From Roseiflexus castenholzii DSM 13941 (lineage in GTDB: Bacteria; Chloroflexota; Chloroflexia; Chloroflexales; Roseiflexaceae), in NCBI RefSeq assembly GCF_000017805.1, contig NC_009767.1, positions 4,381,001-4,445,000 on the forward strand: a stretch of 64,000 nt of DNA, read 5' to 3'. The translations under genes were made by a program, and so were the position numbers. A model generated the notes under the pieces. That model did not search any database, was not told the DNA's origin, and worked only from the letters and a program-made list of their open reading frames with translations. Shown here piece after piece: positions 54,704-63,783 of the stretch. Each line of letters begins with the position of its first letter. The first letter of the stretch is position 1.

Positions 54704-55777
54704 TCAGGCGTTCAAACGCTCCGCCATCCACGCCGCCATGTGCTGGAGCGCCTCCGGGTGCATGATCAGGGTCAGGTGACTTGCGTCCGGCACGAGCAAC
54801 ATGGTGGCGCCGGGTGGCGCAGCGCGCCAGACCTCCTCCGCCTGCGCCGGTTTGACAATCGCATCACGCTCGCCATACACCAGGAGCAGCGGCGTCGTCA
54901 GGCGCGCCAGGCTGCCACACAGATCGCACGCGGCGATCAGATCCCAGGTGCTGATCGCCGCGCGAATGCTCGGCTTCCGCTGCGCGCGCACCAGGCGATA
55001 GACGGCGCTCCCCAGATGGACAATCGACGCCTCGCGGAGAAGATCGACCACATAGGGCTGAAAGAGCATGCGTGCCTCGTGCAACCGGTCGTGATGATCG
55101 AATCGCAAAACCGGCGGCGCTTCCAGGATTGCCAGCGCGTTAATGTCCAGACCGTCTGCCGCCGCGCGCACCGCCAGGCATCCTCCCAGGCTGATGCCGA
55201 CGATGCCAACCCGTGGGTGGCGGGCGCGTAACCAGCGGACCGCCTCCGTCGCACACTCGAGCATCTGCGGGTAACGCTGCACCCGCGGGTTCTCGCCGTG
55301 GCCGTCGAGATCGACTAGCAACACAGCCATTCTCTGCCGCAATAACGCATTGGTCAGACGCCATGCGAAGTAGGTTTTATCGCACCCCGAGCCGTGCAAC
55401 ACTGCCACTGCCGTCTGCGCGCCTGCGCGCGGCACAACATACAATGCTGGCATAAACGCTTCCGGCATCGGAATATCGATGCGCGTAACCGTGCAGTCAT
55501 CGTACAACCCCGGTTTCAGCGTCGCTCGTGAGTCCAGCGCGCGTCGCCGCACACCCGCAGCAACCGCCTGAACCATCAGTGCCGGAAGCGCCGCCAGCGC
55601 CAGTGCCGAGGCGCGTTGCCGCCACGTGACATGGCGTGGATGCAACGCTGGCGCCAGCAGCGCCAACAACGGACGCAGCGCCGGATGCCCCCAACTCAAC
55701 CCACGCCACTCGCAAATGTCGGAAAGGAACTCGTACACAATTACCGCTAACAGCAGCGCGCGAAGAAAGAGCGGCAT
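54704..55777 (-). CDS. Alpha/beta hydrolase with N-terminal membrane segment
   Basis: 357 residues. An N-terminal hydrophobic segment (about 4-20) and a second (about 58-75) precede the hydrolase domain from about 110. HGSGCDKTYFAWRL is the oxyanion region, GISLGG the nucleophile elbow (Ser), YGERDAIVKP the acid, and PDASHLTLI the His. It is probably membrane-anchored. Substrate unknown. The stop is two bases from the clpP stop (convergent). Confidence 0.8.
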   Translation of the reverse strand: MPLFLRALLLAVIVYEFLSDICEWRGLSWGHPALRPLLALLAPALHPRHVTWRQRASALALAALPALMVQAVAAGVRRRALDSRATLKPGLYDDCTVTRIDIPMPEAFMPALYVVPRAGAQTAVAVLHGSGCDKTYFAWRLTNALLRQRMAVLLVDLDGHGENPRVQRYPQMLECATEAVRWLRARHPRVGIVGISLGGCLAVRAAADGLDINALAILEAPPVLRFDHHDRLHEARMLFQPYVVDLLREASIVHLGSAVYRLVRAQRKPSIRAAISTWDLIAACDLCGSLARLTTPLLLVYGERDAIVKPAQAEEVWRAAPPGATMLLVPDASHLTLIMHPEALQHMAAWMAERLNA

Positions 55778-55854
55778 AGATATCCCCTCGATAACAACCG
55801 AACTTCATAGTATCATACCCGACACAATGCTACTGCACTGTCAAGGAGGAACCG

Positions 55855-56634
55855 ATGGTCCTGCTGCAAGGCAAAAAGGGACTGGTGATGGGTGTCGCCA
55901 ATGATCATTCCATCGCCTGGGGAATCGCAAAGGCGCTCCACGCACAGGGCGCCGATCTTGGTTTTACTTACGTCGGCGAAGCGCTCGAACGACGGGTGCG
56001 TCCACTTGCCGAAAGCCTCGGCGCACGCCTGATCGAACCGTGCGATGTGCAGCGCGACGACGACATCGACGCGCTTATGGCGCGCGTGCGCGAGGTCTAC
56101 GGCGCGCTCGACATTATTATCCACGCTATTGCGTTCGCCAACCGCGACGAACTGAACGGACCCTACCTGAAAACGACACGTGAAGGGTTTCGTTTGGCGC
56201 TCGACGTAAGTGCGTATTCACTGACGGCAGTTGTCAAAGCCGCTCACGATCTGCTCGCCCCCGGCGCATCGATTGTGACGCTGACCTATCACGGGTCGCA
56301 GCAGGTAGCGCAGAACTACAATGTCATGGGTGTGGCTAAGGCGGCGCTGGAGGCAAGTGTGCGCTACCTGGCAAACGACCTGGGTCCGCGCGGCATTCGG
56401 GTGAATGCGATCAGCGCCGGTCCTATCCGAACCCTGGCAGCCAGCGGCATTGCCGGGTTCCGCACGCTGCACAAACAGTTCGCCGAAGTTGCGCCGCTAC
56501 GGCGGAACGTCACGATTGAAGATGTTGGGAATGCCGCCGTCTGGCTGTGCAGCGACTGGTCATCGGCGGTGACCGGTGAAATCATCTATGTTGACGCGGG
56601 ATTCCACACCATCTCGATCAGTTTGCCGGAGTGA
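55855..56634 (+). CDS. fabI: Enoyl-[acyl-carrier-protein] reductase (NADH)
   Basis: Last reduction of each fatty-acid elongation cycle. It has 259 residues, ATG after AAGGAGG. The FabI-type glycine pattern is GVANDHSIAWGIAKAL (13-28). The active-site pair Tyr-x6-Lys lies in NYNVMGVAKAALE, with ISAGPIRTLAASGI following. Its last 17 bases overlap the permease gene tail to tail. Confidence 0.96.
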   Translation: MVLLQGKKGLVMGVANDHSIAWGIAKALHAQGADLGFTYVGEALERRVRPLAESLGARLIEPCDVQRDDDIDALMARVREVYGALDIIIHAIAFANRDELNGPYLKTTREGFRLALDVSAYSLTAVVKAAHDLLAPGASIVTLTYHGSQQVAQNYNVMGVAKAALEASVRYLANDLGPRGIRVNAISAGPIRTLAASGIAGFRTLHKQFAEVAPLRRNVTIEDVGNAAVWLCSDWSSAVTGEIIYVDAGFHTISISLPE

Positions 56635-57841
56635 CCGCTTTCTCGGTTTGGTCCGCTGATTTTATAGGCATATGATCCCCAGAGACCGGCGCCTGATCGG
56701 GTTGGACGCCATCCGACGACACAGGCGCCGGCACATCAGGCGCAGGCGCCTGTTCGAGCGGCAAATCGGGCGAGTCGATCAGTTTGTAGTACAGGTAACG
56801 CAACAGCAGGCGCGCCACTGCGGTAACCGGGATTGCAACAAACAACCCGAACGGTCCGCCGAGCGCGCCGCCTGCCAGAATGGCAAAGATGACCAGCATG
56901 GGATGCAGGTGAACTGCGGGACCGACCACGTGCGGAATGATGAAATTATCCTCAAACATGCGCAGCACGAAGTAGGTCAATCCAATCGACCCCGCGATCA
57001 GCCACGCAGGCCACCCCCACGGCGCCGGCATCTGAAAGAGCGCCACAGTGATCGCAATGCCGGCCGCCGACCACGGACCAAGAAGCGGGAGCGTCTCCAG
57101 AATGCCGGTCACAATCCCCAACACCAGCGCATAACGCACCCCCAGCAGCGTCAGCGCAATCGTTGTCAGCGTCGCCATGATTGGAATCAGCATCAATGTT
57201 CCACGCACATACCCTGCCAGAATGTGATCAATGTGACTGCCAAGCGTGCGAATTTCGGCACGGTAGGGCGCAGGCACAAGCTCGTAGAGCCACTCAACGA
57301 TGCGCGGCGCTTCCAGTAGCAGATAGAAGGTCACAATCAGATAGGTGACGAACAGCAGCAATGTCTCGAAGGCGACAGCGACCAGATGGGGCACATGCTC
57401 CGGAATGCGCCGTCCGAAATCGGCGAGCGCTTCACGCAGCGCCTCCGTGATCGGCGCGACCTCGACACTGATTCCTGCAACCATGATCCGATCACGCAGC
57501 AGCAACTCCTGCTGGATAAGGTTCAGCGTATGCGGTATCTGCGCCTGCAAACCGCTGTATTCACGTTCGATCACCGGTCCGAGCGTCCGCCAGAGACCAT
57601 AGATGATGCCCCCGATCACGACATACAGCAGTCCGATCCAGATCGCCCGTCCAATACGGGCGCGACGGTGCAGCCAGGTGATGAGCGGATTGAACAGGTA
57701 GGCCGTAATTGCCGCCCCCACAAAGGGGATCAGCACATTCCCCAACCCGCGGATCAACCAAAAGAAGAGCGCCGCAATCAACGCGATTGTGATCAGTTTG
57801 ACCGTCGGTGAAAAACGAATCGGGCGAGCTTCTGCGCTCAT
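56618..57841 (-). CDS. AI-2E family (PerM/TqsA-type) membrane protein
   Basis: 407 residues from ATG 57841 (GGAGG upstream). The same frame is open for 100 more codons, but those codons read only heptamer-repeat sequence. About eight membrane helices: a pair near 18-60, one near 70-90, and the others at about 160-360. Characteristic end: LGGPFGLFVAIPVTAVARLLLRYLY. Family members export autoinducer-2 or act in Na+/H+ exchange; the substrate is not inferable. The C-terminal tail is rich in Pro and Asp. Confidence 0.9.
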   Translation of the reverse strand: MSAEARPIRFSPTVKLITIALIAALFFWLIRGLGNVLIPFVGAAITAYLFNPLITWLHRRARIGRAIWIGLLYVVIGGIIYGLWRTLGPVIEREYSGLQAQIPHTLNLIQQELLLRDRIMVAGISVEVAPITEALREALADFGRRIPEHVPHLVAVAFETLLLFVTYLIVTFYLLLEAPRIVEWLYELVPAPYRAEIRTLGSHIDHILAGYVRGTLMLIPIMATLTTIALTLLGVRYALVLGIVTGILETLPLLGPWSAAGIAITVALFQMPAPWGWPAWLIAGSIGLTYFVLRMFEDNFIIPHVVGPAVHLHPMLVIFAILAGGALGGPFGLFVAIPVTAVARLLLRYLYYKLIDSPDLPLEQAPAPDVPAPVSSDGVQPDQAPVSGDHMPIKSADQTEKAVTPAN

Positions 57842-58175
57842 GTGGACCTCCAGGCGCAAACATGCGGAGACGCTCCGTTCCTGTATTGTACCGCATGGAT
57901 GCCTGTGATGGAATGTAAAACACGGTTGAACGCGCCAGGCGGGCAGGTGTTGAACGTTGCGCGTTGAATGTTGAACGTTTGAAAGCGGGGATGTTGAACG
58001 GGAAGTGCGAAGGTCTGAAGGTTGTACGTTGAAGGGGAAAGTTGAACGTGGCACGTGGGAATACAGCAGCACAGAGAGACGGCAGCGGGTGCGAAGGTCT
58101 GAAGGTTGTACGTTGAAGGGGAAGGGCGAGAGGGTTCGCCTCACGCCTCACGCCTAACGCCTAACGCCTCACCCC
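57842..58175. repeat. Heptamer-phased filler between minE and the permease
   Basis: 334 bases, no gene. From about 57947 there are runs related to TTGAACG/GAAGGTT with a 7-nt period, including a repeated 33-nt block (GTGCGAAGGTCTGAAGGTTG at 58006 and 58089). From 58137 follow six units CGCCTCA, CGCCTCA, CGCCTAA, CGCCTAA, CGCCTCA and CCCCTCA. The minE stop codon lies in the last unit. Confidence 0.75.
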
Positions 58176-58439
58176 TCACAGCTTCTGCGACGTCCGTCGC
58201 AACGGAATATCCGCCTTAAGGTGATCAACCGCCTCGCCACGCATGAGCGTCACCTCAATCGCGCCGGCATCAACCGAAGGCACATACCGCGCAATGACCG
58301 TCGAAAGCTCAGCTTTGAGTTGCTCCATCATATCGGGAGTCAACTTAACCCGATCATGGACCAGCACCGTCAACAAACGGTCGCGCGCTATATCGGAACT
58401 GCGCTGACGCTTGCCAAACAATGAATCCAGAAAACTCAT
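58176..58439 (-). CDS. minE: Cell division topological specificity factor
   Basis: 87 residues. MSFLDSLFGKRQ is the membrane-targeting start, RLLTVLVHDRVKLTPDMMEQLKAEL the MinD-binding helix/strand region, and YVPSVDAGAIEVTLM the dimer core. It relieves MinCD inhibition at mid-cell. It lies downstream of minD (68-bp gap). Its stop codon is formed inside a heptamer repeat. Confidence 0.95.
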   Translation of the reverse strand: MSFLDSLFGKRQRSSDIARDRLLTVLVHDRVKLTPDMMEQLKAELSTVIARYVPSVDAGAIEVTLMRGEAVDHLKADIPLRRTSQKL

Positions 58440-58507
58440 AGCGTCCCTCGTTTGCGCTCGATAATCGAAAGAGCCTGCGACGCTTCCCGCTCCGAGCGCG
58501 GCGCGCT

Positions 58508-59320
58508 CTATCGCTCACTTCCCCTCGCTCGAATGCCAAATGCGCCAAAAATGCGATTCAAAAGACCAGGACTATCGTCGAACACCGTGATCGGCACATC
58601 CTCACCGGCAAGACGCCGCGCAATCTCGGCGAATGCCCGCCCCGCGCGCGAACTGCGATCCAGGACGGCGACCTCGCCGCGGTTGGTGCTCGTCACAATC
58701 TGCTCATCGTCGGGCACCACGCCGATCAGGTCAATCGCCAGGATTTGCAGGACATCATCAATGCTCATCATCTCGCCACGACTGACCATCCGCGGCTTCA
58801 GACGATTGATGATCAGGCGTGGATGCCCTTTTTCAAACGCTTCGACCAAACCAATGATCCGATCCGCATCACGCACCGCAGCGACTTCTGGTGTTGTGAC
58901 AATCAGCACTTCATCGGCGCCGGCGATGGCATTACGGAACCCGGCTTCAATTCCGGCCGGACTGTCGATCAACACGTAGTCGAATTCCGCGCGCAACTGA
59001 TTGGTCAGCGCAATCATATCATCGGCGGTCACCGCATCCTTATCGCGCGTTTGCGCTGCCGGGAGCAGACAGAGATCGGGAAAATGCTTATCCTTGATCA
59101 ACGCCTGGCGCAGACGGCAGCGTCCTTCGACCACATCGACCAGGTCATAGACGATCCGGTTTTCCAGCCCCAGAACGACGTCCAGGTTGCGCAGACCAAT
59201 GTCGGCGTCGACCACTGCCACTTTCAACCCCTGGAGCGCCAGCGCAGTGCCCAGGTTCGCGGTCGACGTCGTCTTCCCGACGCCGCCCTTGCCAGAAGTA
59301 ATCGTAATGACCCGCGACAT
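58508..59320 (-). CDS. minD: Septum site-determining ATPase
   Basis: 270 residues from ATG 59320 (AGGGAGA upstream). Upstream codons in frame overlap minC and are not used. Deviant Walker A GKGGVGKT (10-17, signature Lys11), DADIGLRNLDVVLGLE, and Walker B DYVLIDSPAGIE. The C-terminal amphipathic membrane helix is LLNRIFGAFGIR. It recruits MinC to the membrane. Confidence 0.97.
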   Translation of the reverse strand: MSRVITITSGKGGVGKTTSTANLGTALALQGLKVAVVDADIGLRNLDVVLGLENRIVYDLVDVVEGRCRLRQALIKDKHFPDLCLLPAAQTRDKDAVTADDMIALTNQLRAEFDYVLIDSPAGIEAGFRNAIAGADEVLIVTTPEVAAVRDADRIIGLVEAFEKGHPRLIINRLKPRMVSRGEMMSIDDVLQILAIDLIGVVPDDEQIVTSTNRGEVAVLDRSSRAGRAFAEIARRLAGEDVPITVFDDSPGLLNRIFGAFGIRARGSER

Positions 59321-59360
59321 GTGTGCTCTCCCTGAAGGGTGAATCGCCCGACCCTCCACA

Positions 59361-60038
59361 TTACAGGTCGCTACGATTCGCCCTTCGGTATCGTTCCCAT
59401 GACTCCACAGCGATCTGATCACCGTCGATGTACGCCACTTCCGGATGCCCTGCGGCTGCGCCATCCGGCGCTCGCGCGATCAGATCGGCAATGCGCAATT
59501 GCATTGGACGCAACTCAATCGCGCCAATGATCACGGTACGATCGCCAAGCGCGCCGGCATGCACTATTCCGCGCACCCGTCCCCACACGATGACGCTTCC
59601 GCCGGCTACGACTTCTGCGCCGGCATTCACATCGCCGACGATGGTGACATGCCCGTGGTGGCGAACGATCTGCCCTGATCGCACGGTGCGCCAGATGAAC
59701 AGCGCGCCGTCTGGCGACTCGGGGGCAGTGATACTGCGCGTCACCGGGCGCGCCACCACACCGGCAGCGCGCGCCGCCGATCGGCTCTCGCGCGATGTTG
59801 ATGCCAGCGCCGATGCTTCGAGGTGATGCTCGTGCATCAGCGCCATCAATTCCGCAAGCTGTTCTTCTGTGAGCGGCCGATTGCCAATATCGATAATGAC
59901 GCGCGCGCCATTGAAGAATTGCGCCCCCTGCCCCAACTGACTGCGCAATGCCTCGATCACATCGGACCAACCGGCTGACTCGTTGAGGTGCAACCGGAGA
60001 CCGTCTTTCCCGCCTTTGATCGCAACCAGCGTTGTCAT
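59361..60038 (-). CDS. minC: Septum site-determining protein MinC
   Basis: FtsZ assembly inhibitor, 225 residues. The N-terminal FtsZ-binding domain is about 1-75, followed by a linker (SRESRSAARAAGVVARPV). The C-terminal beta-helix is about 115-205 with HHGHVTIVGDVNAGAEVVAGGSVIVWGRVRGIVHAG. It is the first gene of minCDE. Confidence 0.95.
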   Translation of the reverse strand: MTTLVAIKGGKDGLRLHLNESAGWSDVIEALRSQLGQGAQFFNGARVIIDIGNRPLTEEQLAELMALMHEHHLEASALASTSRESRSAARAAGVVARPVTRSITAPESPDGALFIWRTVRSGQIVRHHGHVTIVGDVNAGAEVVAGGSVIVWGRVRGIVHAGALGDRTVIIGAIELRPMQLRIADLIARAPDGAAAGHPEVAYIDGDQIAVESWERYRRANRSDL

Positions 60039-60087
60039 GCGCAGTATGAACGCACTAAGAGGCGACTCGAAACAGATGTTGCGGTCT

Positions 60088-60116
60088 ATTCTCCACTATC
60101 ATATCATTACTGTCAA
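60088..60116 (-). promoter_or_regulatory. minCDE promoter
   Basis: TTGACA (60116-60111), a 17-nt spacer and GAGAAT (60093-60088) on the minus strand, about 50 bases before the minC start. Confidence 0.65.
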
Positions 60117-60149
60117 GCATTTTTTGCAACTACTATGCCACATGGTTCG

Positions 60150-61334
60150 CTATGATGAGGAGTCGCGCGCTGAAACCCATGCGGAAAGCGCCGCAACCAT
60201 GCGTTCGATCCCCTCGCGCAACTGCGAAGGGGCGACCAGACACGAGACAACGACGTGCGCTCCCTGCTCATAGCCATAGAAGTATCCCGGATGCACCAGC
60301 ACACCATGCTTGAGCAGATAGAGAATCAGCGCCTCTTCATCGCCCCATCCGACGATTTCGGGAAACAGATAATACCCGCCATCCGGCGGATGCACGCGCA
60401 CCACATCGCAACCGGACAAGAGCGCGATTGCCATGTCCAGCGATTGGCGGATGCGCTCGTGCATGGCGGCGGTGAATGCGCGACCATGCTCAAAGATAGC
60501 CGGCAGCATGGTCTGTGTCAGGGCATTGGCGCTGAGAAAGGTGTCGTTGAGCACTTCGAGACGTTCGCCAAACCGGTCGTGCGCCGCATCGTTCAGTGCG
60601 ATCCAGCCGAGTTTCAGATCAGGCAGCGCAAACATCTTCGAGATGCCGTTCAGGTGGAAGACCGGCAATTCCGGGTAGAGCGCGCCAACCGGCGGCACGG
60701 TAGCGGCGCGATACGGGAATGCGGCGAACACCTCATCGCAAATAATAGGAAGATCAAGGGCGTGCAGCACCGGCGCGCGCGACGCAAGCACGGCGCCGGT
60801 CGGGTTATGCGGCGACACGACCAGCACGGCGCGGGTGCGCTCATCCGCCTGAAGACGAAGGCTCGTCGGATCGATGCGCCAGCCCCGCCGTTCATCCAGC
60901 GCATATGGGCGCAGTTCGATCTGATGCGCCATCGCCAGATACTCGAAGAGCGGGTACGTAATTGCCGGCGCCAGCACATTATCGCCCGGATCGGTCAGCA
61001 ATGCAAACAGCAAACTGTATGCCTCGCTGGTGCTTGCCGTTATGACAATCTGATCGGCGTGCAGCGATAGCGCCGGCGCGCGTTCGGCGTAGTACTGCGC
61101 AATCGCCAAACGCGCCGCATACAGTCCGCGGGGGTCCGGATCGTACCGGCGGTTCGCCCAATACGCGGCAGACGCCTCACGCAGAACATCGTCTGGAAAC
61201 AACAGCCCCTGATGCGTCGGATTGCTGCTCGTCAGATCGATGTACTCGCCGCTTGCCTGTCGAGCGCGCTCGATAGCGTTGGGCGAGAGATCCTCGCCAT
61301 CCAGAAAACCCGGCATAGCCTTGCTCCCATTCAT
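60150..61334 (-). CDS. PLP-dependent class I/II aminotransferase
   Basis: 394 residues. PLP-binding Lys233 in NGISKMFALPDLKLGW, substrate-loop PHNPTG (175-180), CDEVFAAFPY, and a C-terminal Arg region. Ser-rich STSEAY (101-106) binds the phosphate. The fold-type I group includes aspartate/alanine aminotransferases; the substrate is not determinable. It ends 111 bases upstream of the minC start and may be transcribed separately. Confidence 0.88.
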   Translation of the reverse strand: MNGSKAMPGFLDGEDLSPNAIERARQASGEYIDLTSSNPTHQGLLFPDDVLREASAAYWANRRYDPDPRGLYAARLAIAQYYAERAPALSLHADQIVITASTSEAYSLLFALLTDPGDNVLAPAITYPLFEYLAMAHQIELRPYALDERRGWRIDPTSLRLQADERTRAVLVVSPHNPTGAVLASRAPVLHALDLPIICDEVFAAFPYRAATVPPVGALYPELPVFHLNGISKMFALPDLKLGWIALNDAAHDRFGERLEVLNDTFLSANALTQTMLPAIFEHGRAFTAAMHERIRQSLDMAIALLSGCDVVRVHPPDGGYYLFPEIVGWGDEEALILYLLKHGVLVHPGYFYGYEQGAHVVVSCLVAPSQLREGIERMVAALSAWVSARDSSS

Positions 61335-61362
61335 TGACGCCGCTTGTCGCCGGTGCTACAAT
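61334..61362 (+). promoter_or_regulatory. coaBC promoter
   Basis: TTGACG (61334-61339), a 17-nt spacer and TACAAT (61357-61362). Start of transcription expected near 61369, 44 nt before the coaBC ATG. Confidence 0.65.
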
Positions 61363-61412
61363 GCGCCCGCGCCTGTGACACGCAGCGTATCGCCGTCTGG
61401 TGAGTATGGTAG

Positions 61413-62648
61413 ATGAGTATTCTGACCGGCAAACACATTCTTCTTGGCGTCACCGGCAGCATCGCTGCCTACAAAGTCGCCGAACTCGCCCGTCATCTGA
61501 CGCTCGATGGCGCCATCGTCGATGTTATCATGACCGCCGCAGCACAACGTTTCGTTGGCTCGGCAACATTTCAGGCGTTGACGGGACGCCCGGTGCTCGA
61601 TGACATGTGGACGCTGCCCGAGGACGGCGTCGTCGGGCACGTGTCGCTCGGTCAGCACGCCGATCTGCTGGTCATCGCGCCCGCTACTGCCAACACGATT
61701 GCACGACTCGCCGCCGGGTTGTGTGACGATCTGCTCACCACCACGGCGCTGGCTGTAACCGCCCCTATCCTGATTGCTCCGGCAATGAATCCGCGCATGT
61801 ACGAGCATCCGGCGACGCAGGCGAATATTGCGCTCCTGCGGCAACGCGGCGTGACGGTGATCGAACCGGAATATGGACGCATGGCGGAACCGGTGATCGG
61901 GCGCGGACGATTGCCAGAGCCATGGATCATCGAAGCAGAAATCCGCGCGCTCCTTGGGCGAACATCCGGTCCGCTACGCGGACGCCGCGTGGTCGTCACG
62001 GCTGGCGGCACGCACGAACCGATCGATCCGGTCCGGTTCATCGGCAATCGCGCATCGGGCAGAATGGGATATGCCATTGCTGCGGCGGCCCGTGACCGCG
62101 GCGCATCTGTCACGCTGATCAGTGGCCCGGCGAGGGTGCAACCGCCAGCCGCTGTCACGCTGGTGCGCGTCGAGACGGCGCTCGAAATGCAACGCGAGGT
62201 CGAATCTGCCATTGCTGATGCCGATCTGTTAATCATGAACGCTGCCGTCGCCGATTTTCGACCAGCCATCGTTGCCGGGCAAAAAATCAAGAAGGGCGAC
62301 GATGAAGAGTTGACGATCCGCCTGGTGCGCAATCCTGATATTCTTGCCAGTATCGCGCATCGGCGCGATCTGGTCAAGATCGGATTCGCCGCCGAAACCC
62401 ACGATCTTCTGACGTATGCGCGCGATAAACTCGAACGCAAGGGGCTTGATATGATTGTGGCGAATGAGGCAGTCGCCAGCATTGGTTCGGAAGATATTCA
62501 GTTGATCCTGATCGATGCCCAGGGAATCGAACGACTGCCGCTGCTGCCCAAAACTGAAGCGGCGGAACTCTTGCTCGACGCGATTGTTGAACGATGCGCA
62601 GCGCGGTGGAGCGATTCGAGACTTGACCTCGGCGCTGCACACGATTGA
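61413..62648 (+). CDS. coaBC: Phosphopantothenoylcysteine decarboxylase / phosphopantothenate-cysteine ligase
   Basis: Two consecutive steps of coenzyme A synthesis in one 411-residue protein. The CoaC flavoprotein part (1 to about 180) has GVTGSIAAYK, the active His76 in VGHVSLGQHADLLVIAPAT and PAMNPRM (123-129). The CoaB part (about 185-400) has VVVTAGGTHEPIDPVR, NRASGRMG and MNAAVADFRP...KIKK. Odd: the flap that in E. coli reads ACG, with the reactive Cys, reads AEP here (158-160, GRMAEPVIGRGRLPEP), so that Cys is missing. Confidence 0.94.
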   Translation: MSILTGKHILLGVTGSIAAYKVAELARHLTLDGAIVDVIMTAAAQRFVGSATFQALTGRPVLDDMWTLPEDGVVGHVSLGQHADLLVIAPATANTIARLAAGLCDDLLTTTALAVTAPILIAPAMNPRMYEHPATQANIALLRQRGVTVIEPEYGRMAEPVIGRGRLPEPWIIEAEIRALLGRTSGPLRGRRVVVTAGGTHEPIDPVRFIGNRASGRMGYAIAAAARDRGASVTLISGPARVQPPAAVTLVRVETALEMQREVESAIADADLLIMNAAVADFRPAIVAGQKIKKGDDEELTIRLVRNPDILASIAHRRDLVKIGFAAETHDLLTYARDKLERKGLDMIVANEAVASIGSEDIQLILIDAQGIERLPLLPKTEAAELLLDAIVERCAARWSDSRLDLGAAHD

Positions 62649-62655
62649 CGTGCCC

Positions 62656-63765
62656 ATGACCCAACCCGACGACCCTAAGAAGCCGGACGATGTCAATGGC
62701 TCGTCCGCGGACGCGACTGACGACGGGGCAACCGACGCGCCAGCAACCGCGCGCGGTATGGTGCAGGTGACCCGCACGTTGACGACGCCCGACCGGCGGG
62801 TGAGCGCGAACATTGCCAATGCTGCGCTACGGCAGCGTCTGATGACGCTGATCGACGCGCTCGGCGATCCCGGTCATCCGCTGCACGCACGCGCTGTCGA
62901 TGACCTTACGGCGCTTGGTGAACCGGCGGTTCCGGCGTTGATCGAGGCGCTGCGCACCCATGAACCCTGGCTGCTGGCGTACCGCGCAACGGAGGCATTA
63001 GGGCAGATCGGCGACGGGCGCGCCGCCGGTCCGCTGGTGGAGGCGCTCCGCCATCCGAATAGTAATGTGCGCTGGGGCGCGATTCGCGCCCTGGCGACCG
63101 TGGGCGATGCGCGCGCACTGCTGGAACTGCGCCGCGTTGCGCGAACCGATCGCAGTAAAACCAGTTGGGGCGAGTCGGTTGGTGATACGGCGCGCGTTGT
63201 GCTGGAACAGATGCAGAGCCGCACCCTGCTGGCGCGTGTCGCCGAACTGGTCAAAACTGCCATCGCCTGTGTCTTGATGCTCGTTTCGTTAATCTTCGCC
63301 TGGAGCGTGCTGACCGAATTGCGCGACGAATTAAGTCAGGTGGGGCGAGTCGAACCGGCGCCGGTGATCATCGCGCCGCCAATGCGTACCACAGCGCCAC
63401 AGGCGGCGCTAACGCCGCCAACGCCGGTGCAGACGCCAACGGCGCCGCCAGCGCCATCCCCACCGACGCCGGTCCCCGTCAATCCGTCAGAACGGACGGG
63501 AATCGTGGTGACTTCTGGCAATGTGCGCGCAACGCCAGCGCGCCTGCCCGACAATGTCATCGGCAGTGTGACAGCCGGAGATACGCTGGTGTTCCTGGGA
63601 GTGACCTCTGATGGCGCATGGTACCGCGTGCAACTCGGTTCGCCAACCGCTCCGTCTTCCCAGATTCGCAGCGTAGACGGCAGCGGGTGGATCAGTGCAT
63701 CGCTGGTCACCGCTCCTGCGGATGTGCCGGTCGAAACGCCGCCGCTGCCAACGCCAACGCCATAA
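62656..63765 (+). CDS. HEAT-repeat membrane protein with SH3-like domain
   Basis: 369 residues from ATG 62656; no clear Shine-Dalgarno, starts eight bases after coaBC. The N-terminus is charged and disordered. HEAT/PBS-type helical repeats lie at about 50-180 (LGEPAVPALIEALRTHEPWLLAYRATEALGQIG and a second unit). A membrane helix at about 198-217 follows, then a Pro/Thr-rich linker and an SH3-like domain (about 275-345, VVTSGNVRATPARLPDNVIGSV...WYRVQL). Topology suggests repeats inside and SH3 outside. Function unknown. Confidence 0.8.
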   Translation: MTQPDDPKKPDDVNGSSADATDDGATDAPATARGMVQVTRTLTTPDRRVSANIANAALRQRLMTLIDALGDPGHPLHARAVDDLTALGEPAVPALIEALRTHEPWLLAYRATEALGQIGDGRAAGPLVEALRHPNSNVRWGAIRALATVGDARALLELRRVARTDRSKTSWGESVGDTARVVLEQMQSRTLLARVAELVKTAIACVLMLVSLIFAWSVLTELRDELSQVGRVEPAPVIIAPPMRTTAPQAALTPPTPVQTPTAPPAPSPPTPVPVNPSERTGIVVTSGNVRATPARLPDNVIGSVTAGDTLVFLGVTSDGAWYRVQLGSPTAPSSQIRSVDGSGWISASLVTAPADVPVETPPLPTPTP

Positions 63766-63783
63766 TGGAGACCACGAAGAACC

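Noticed and set aside
57842..58144. N-terminal extension of the AI-2E-family permease (100 extra codons).
   Set aside because: The extension translates heptamer filler; a good Shine-Dalgarno precedes ATG 57841.
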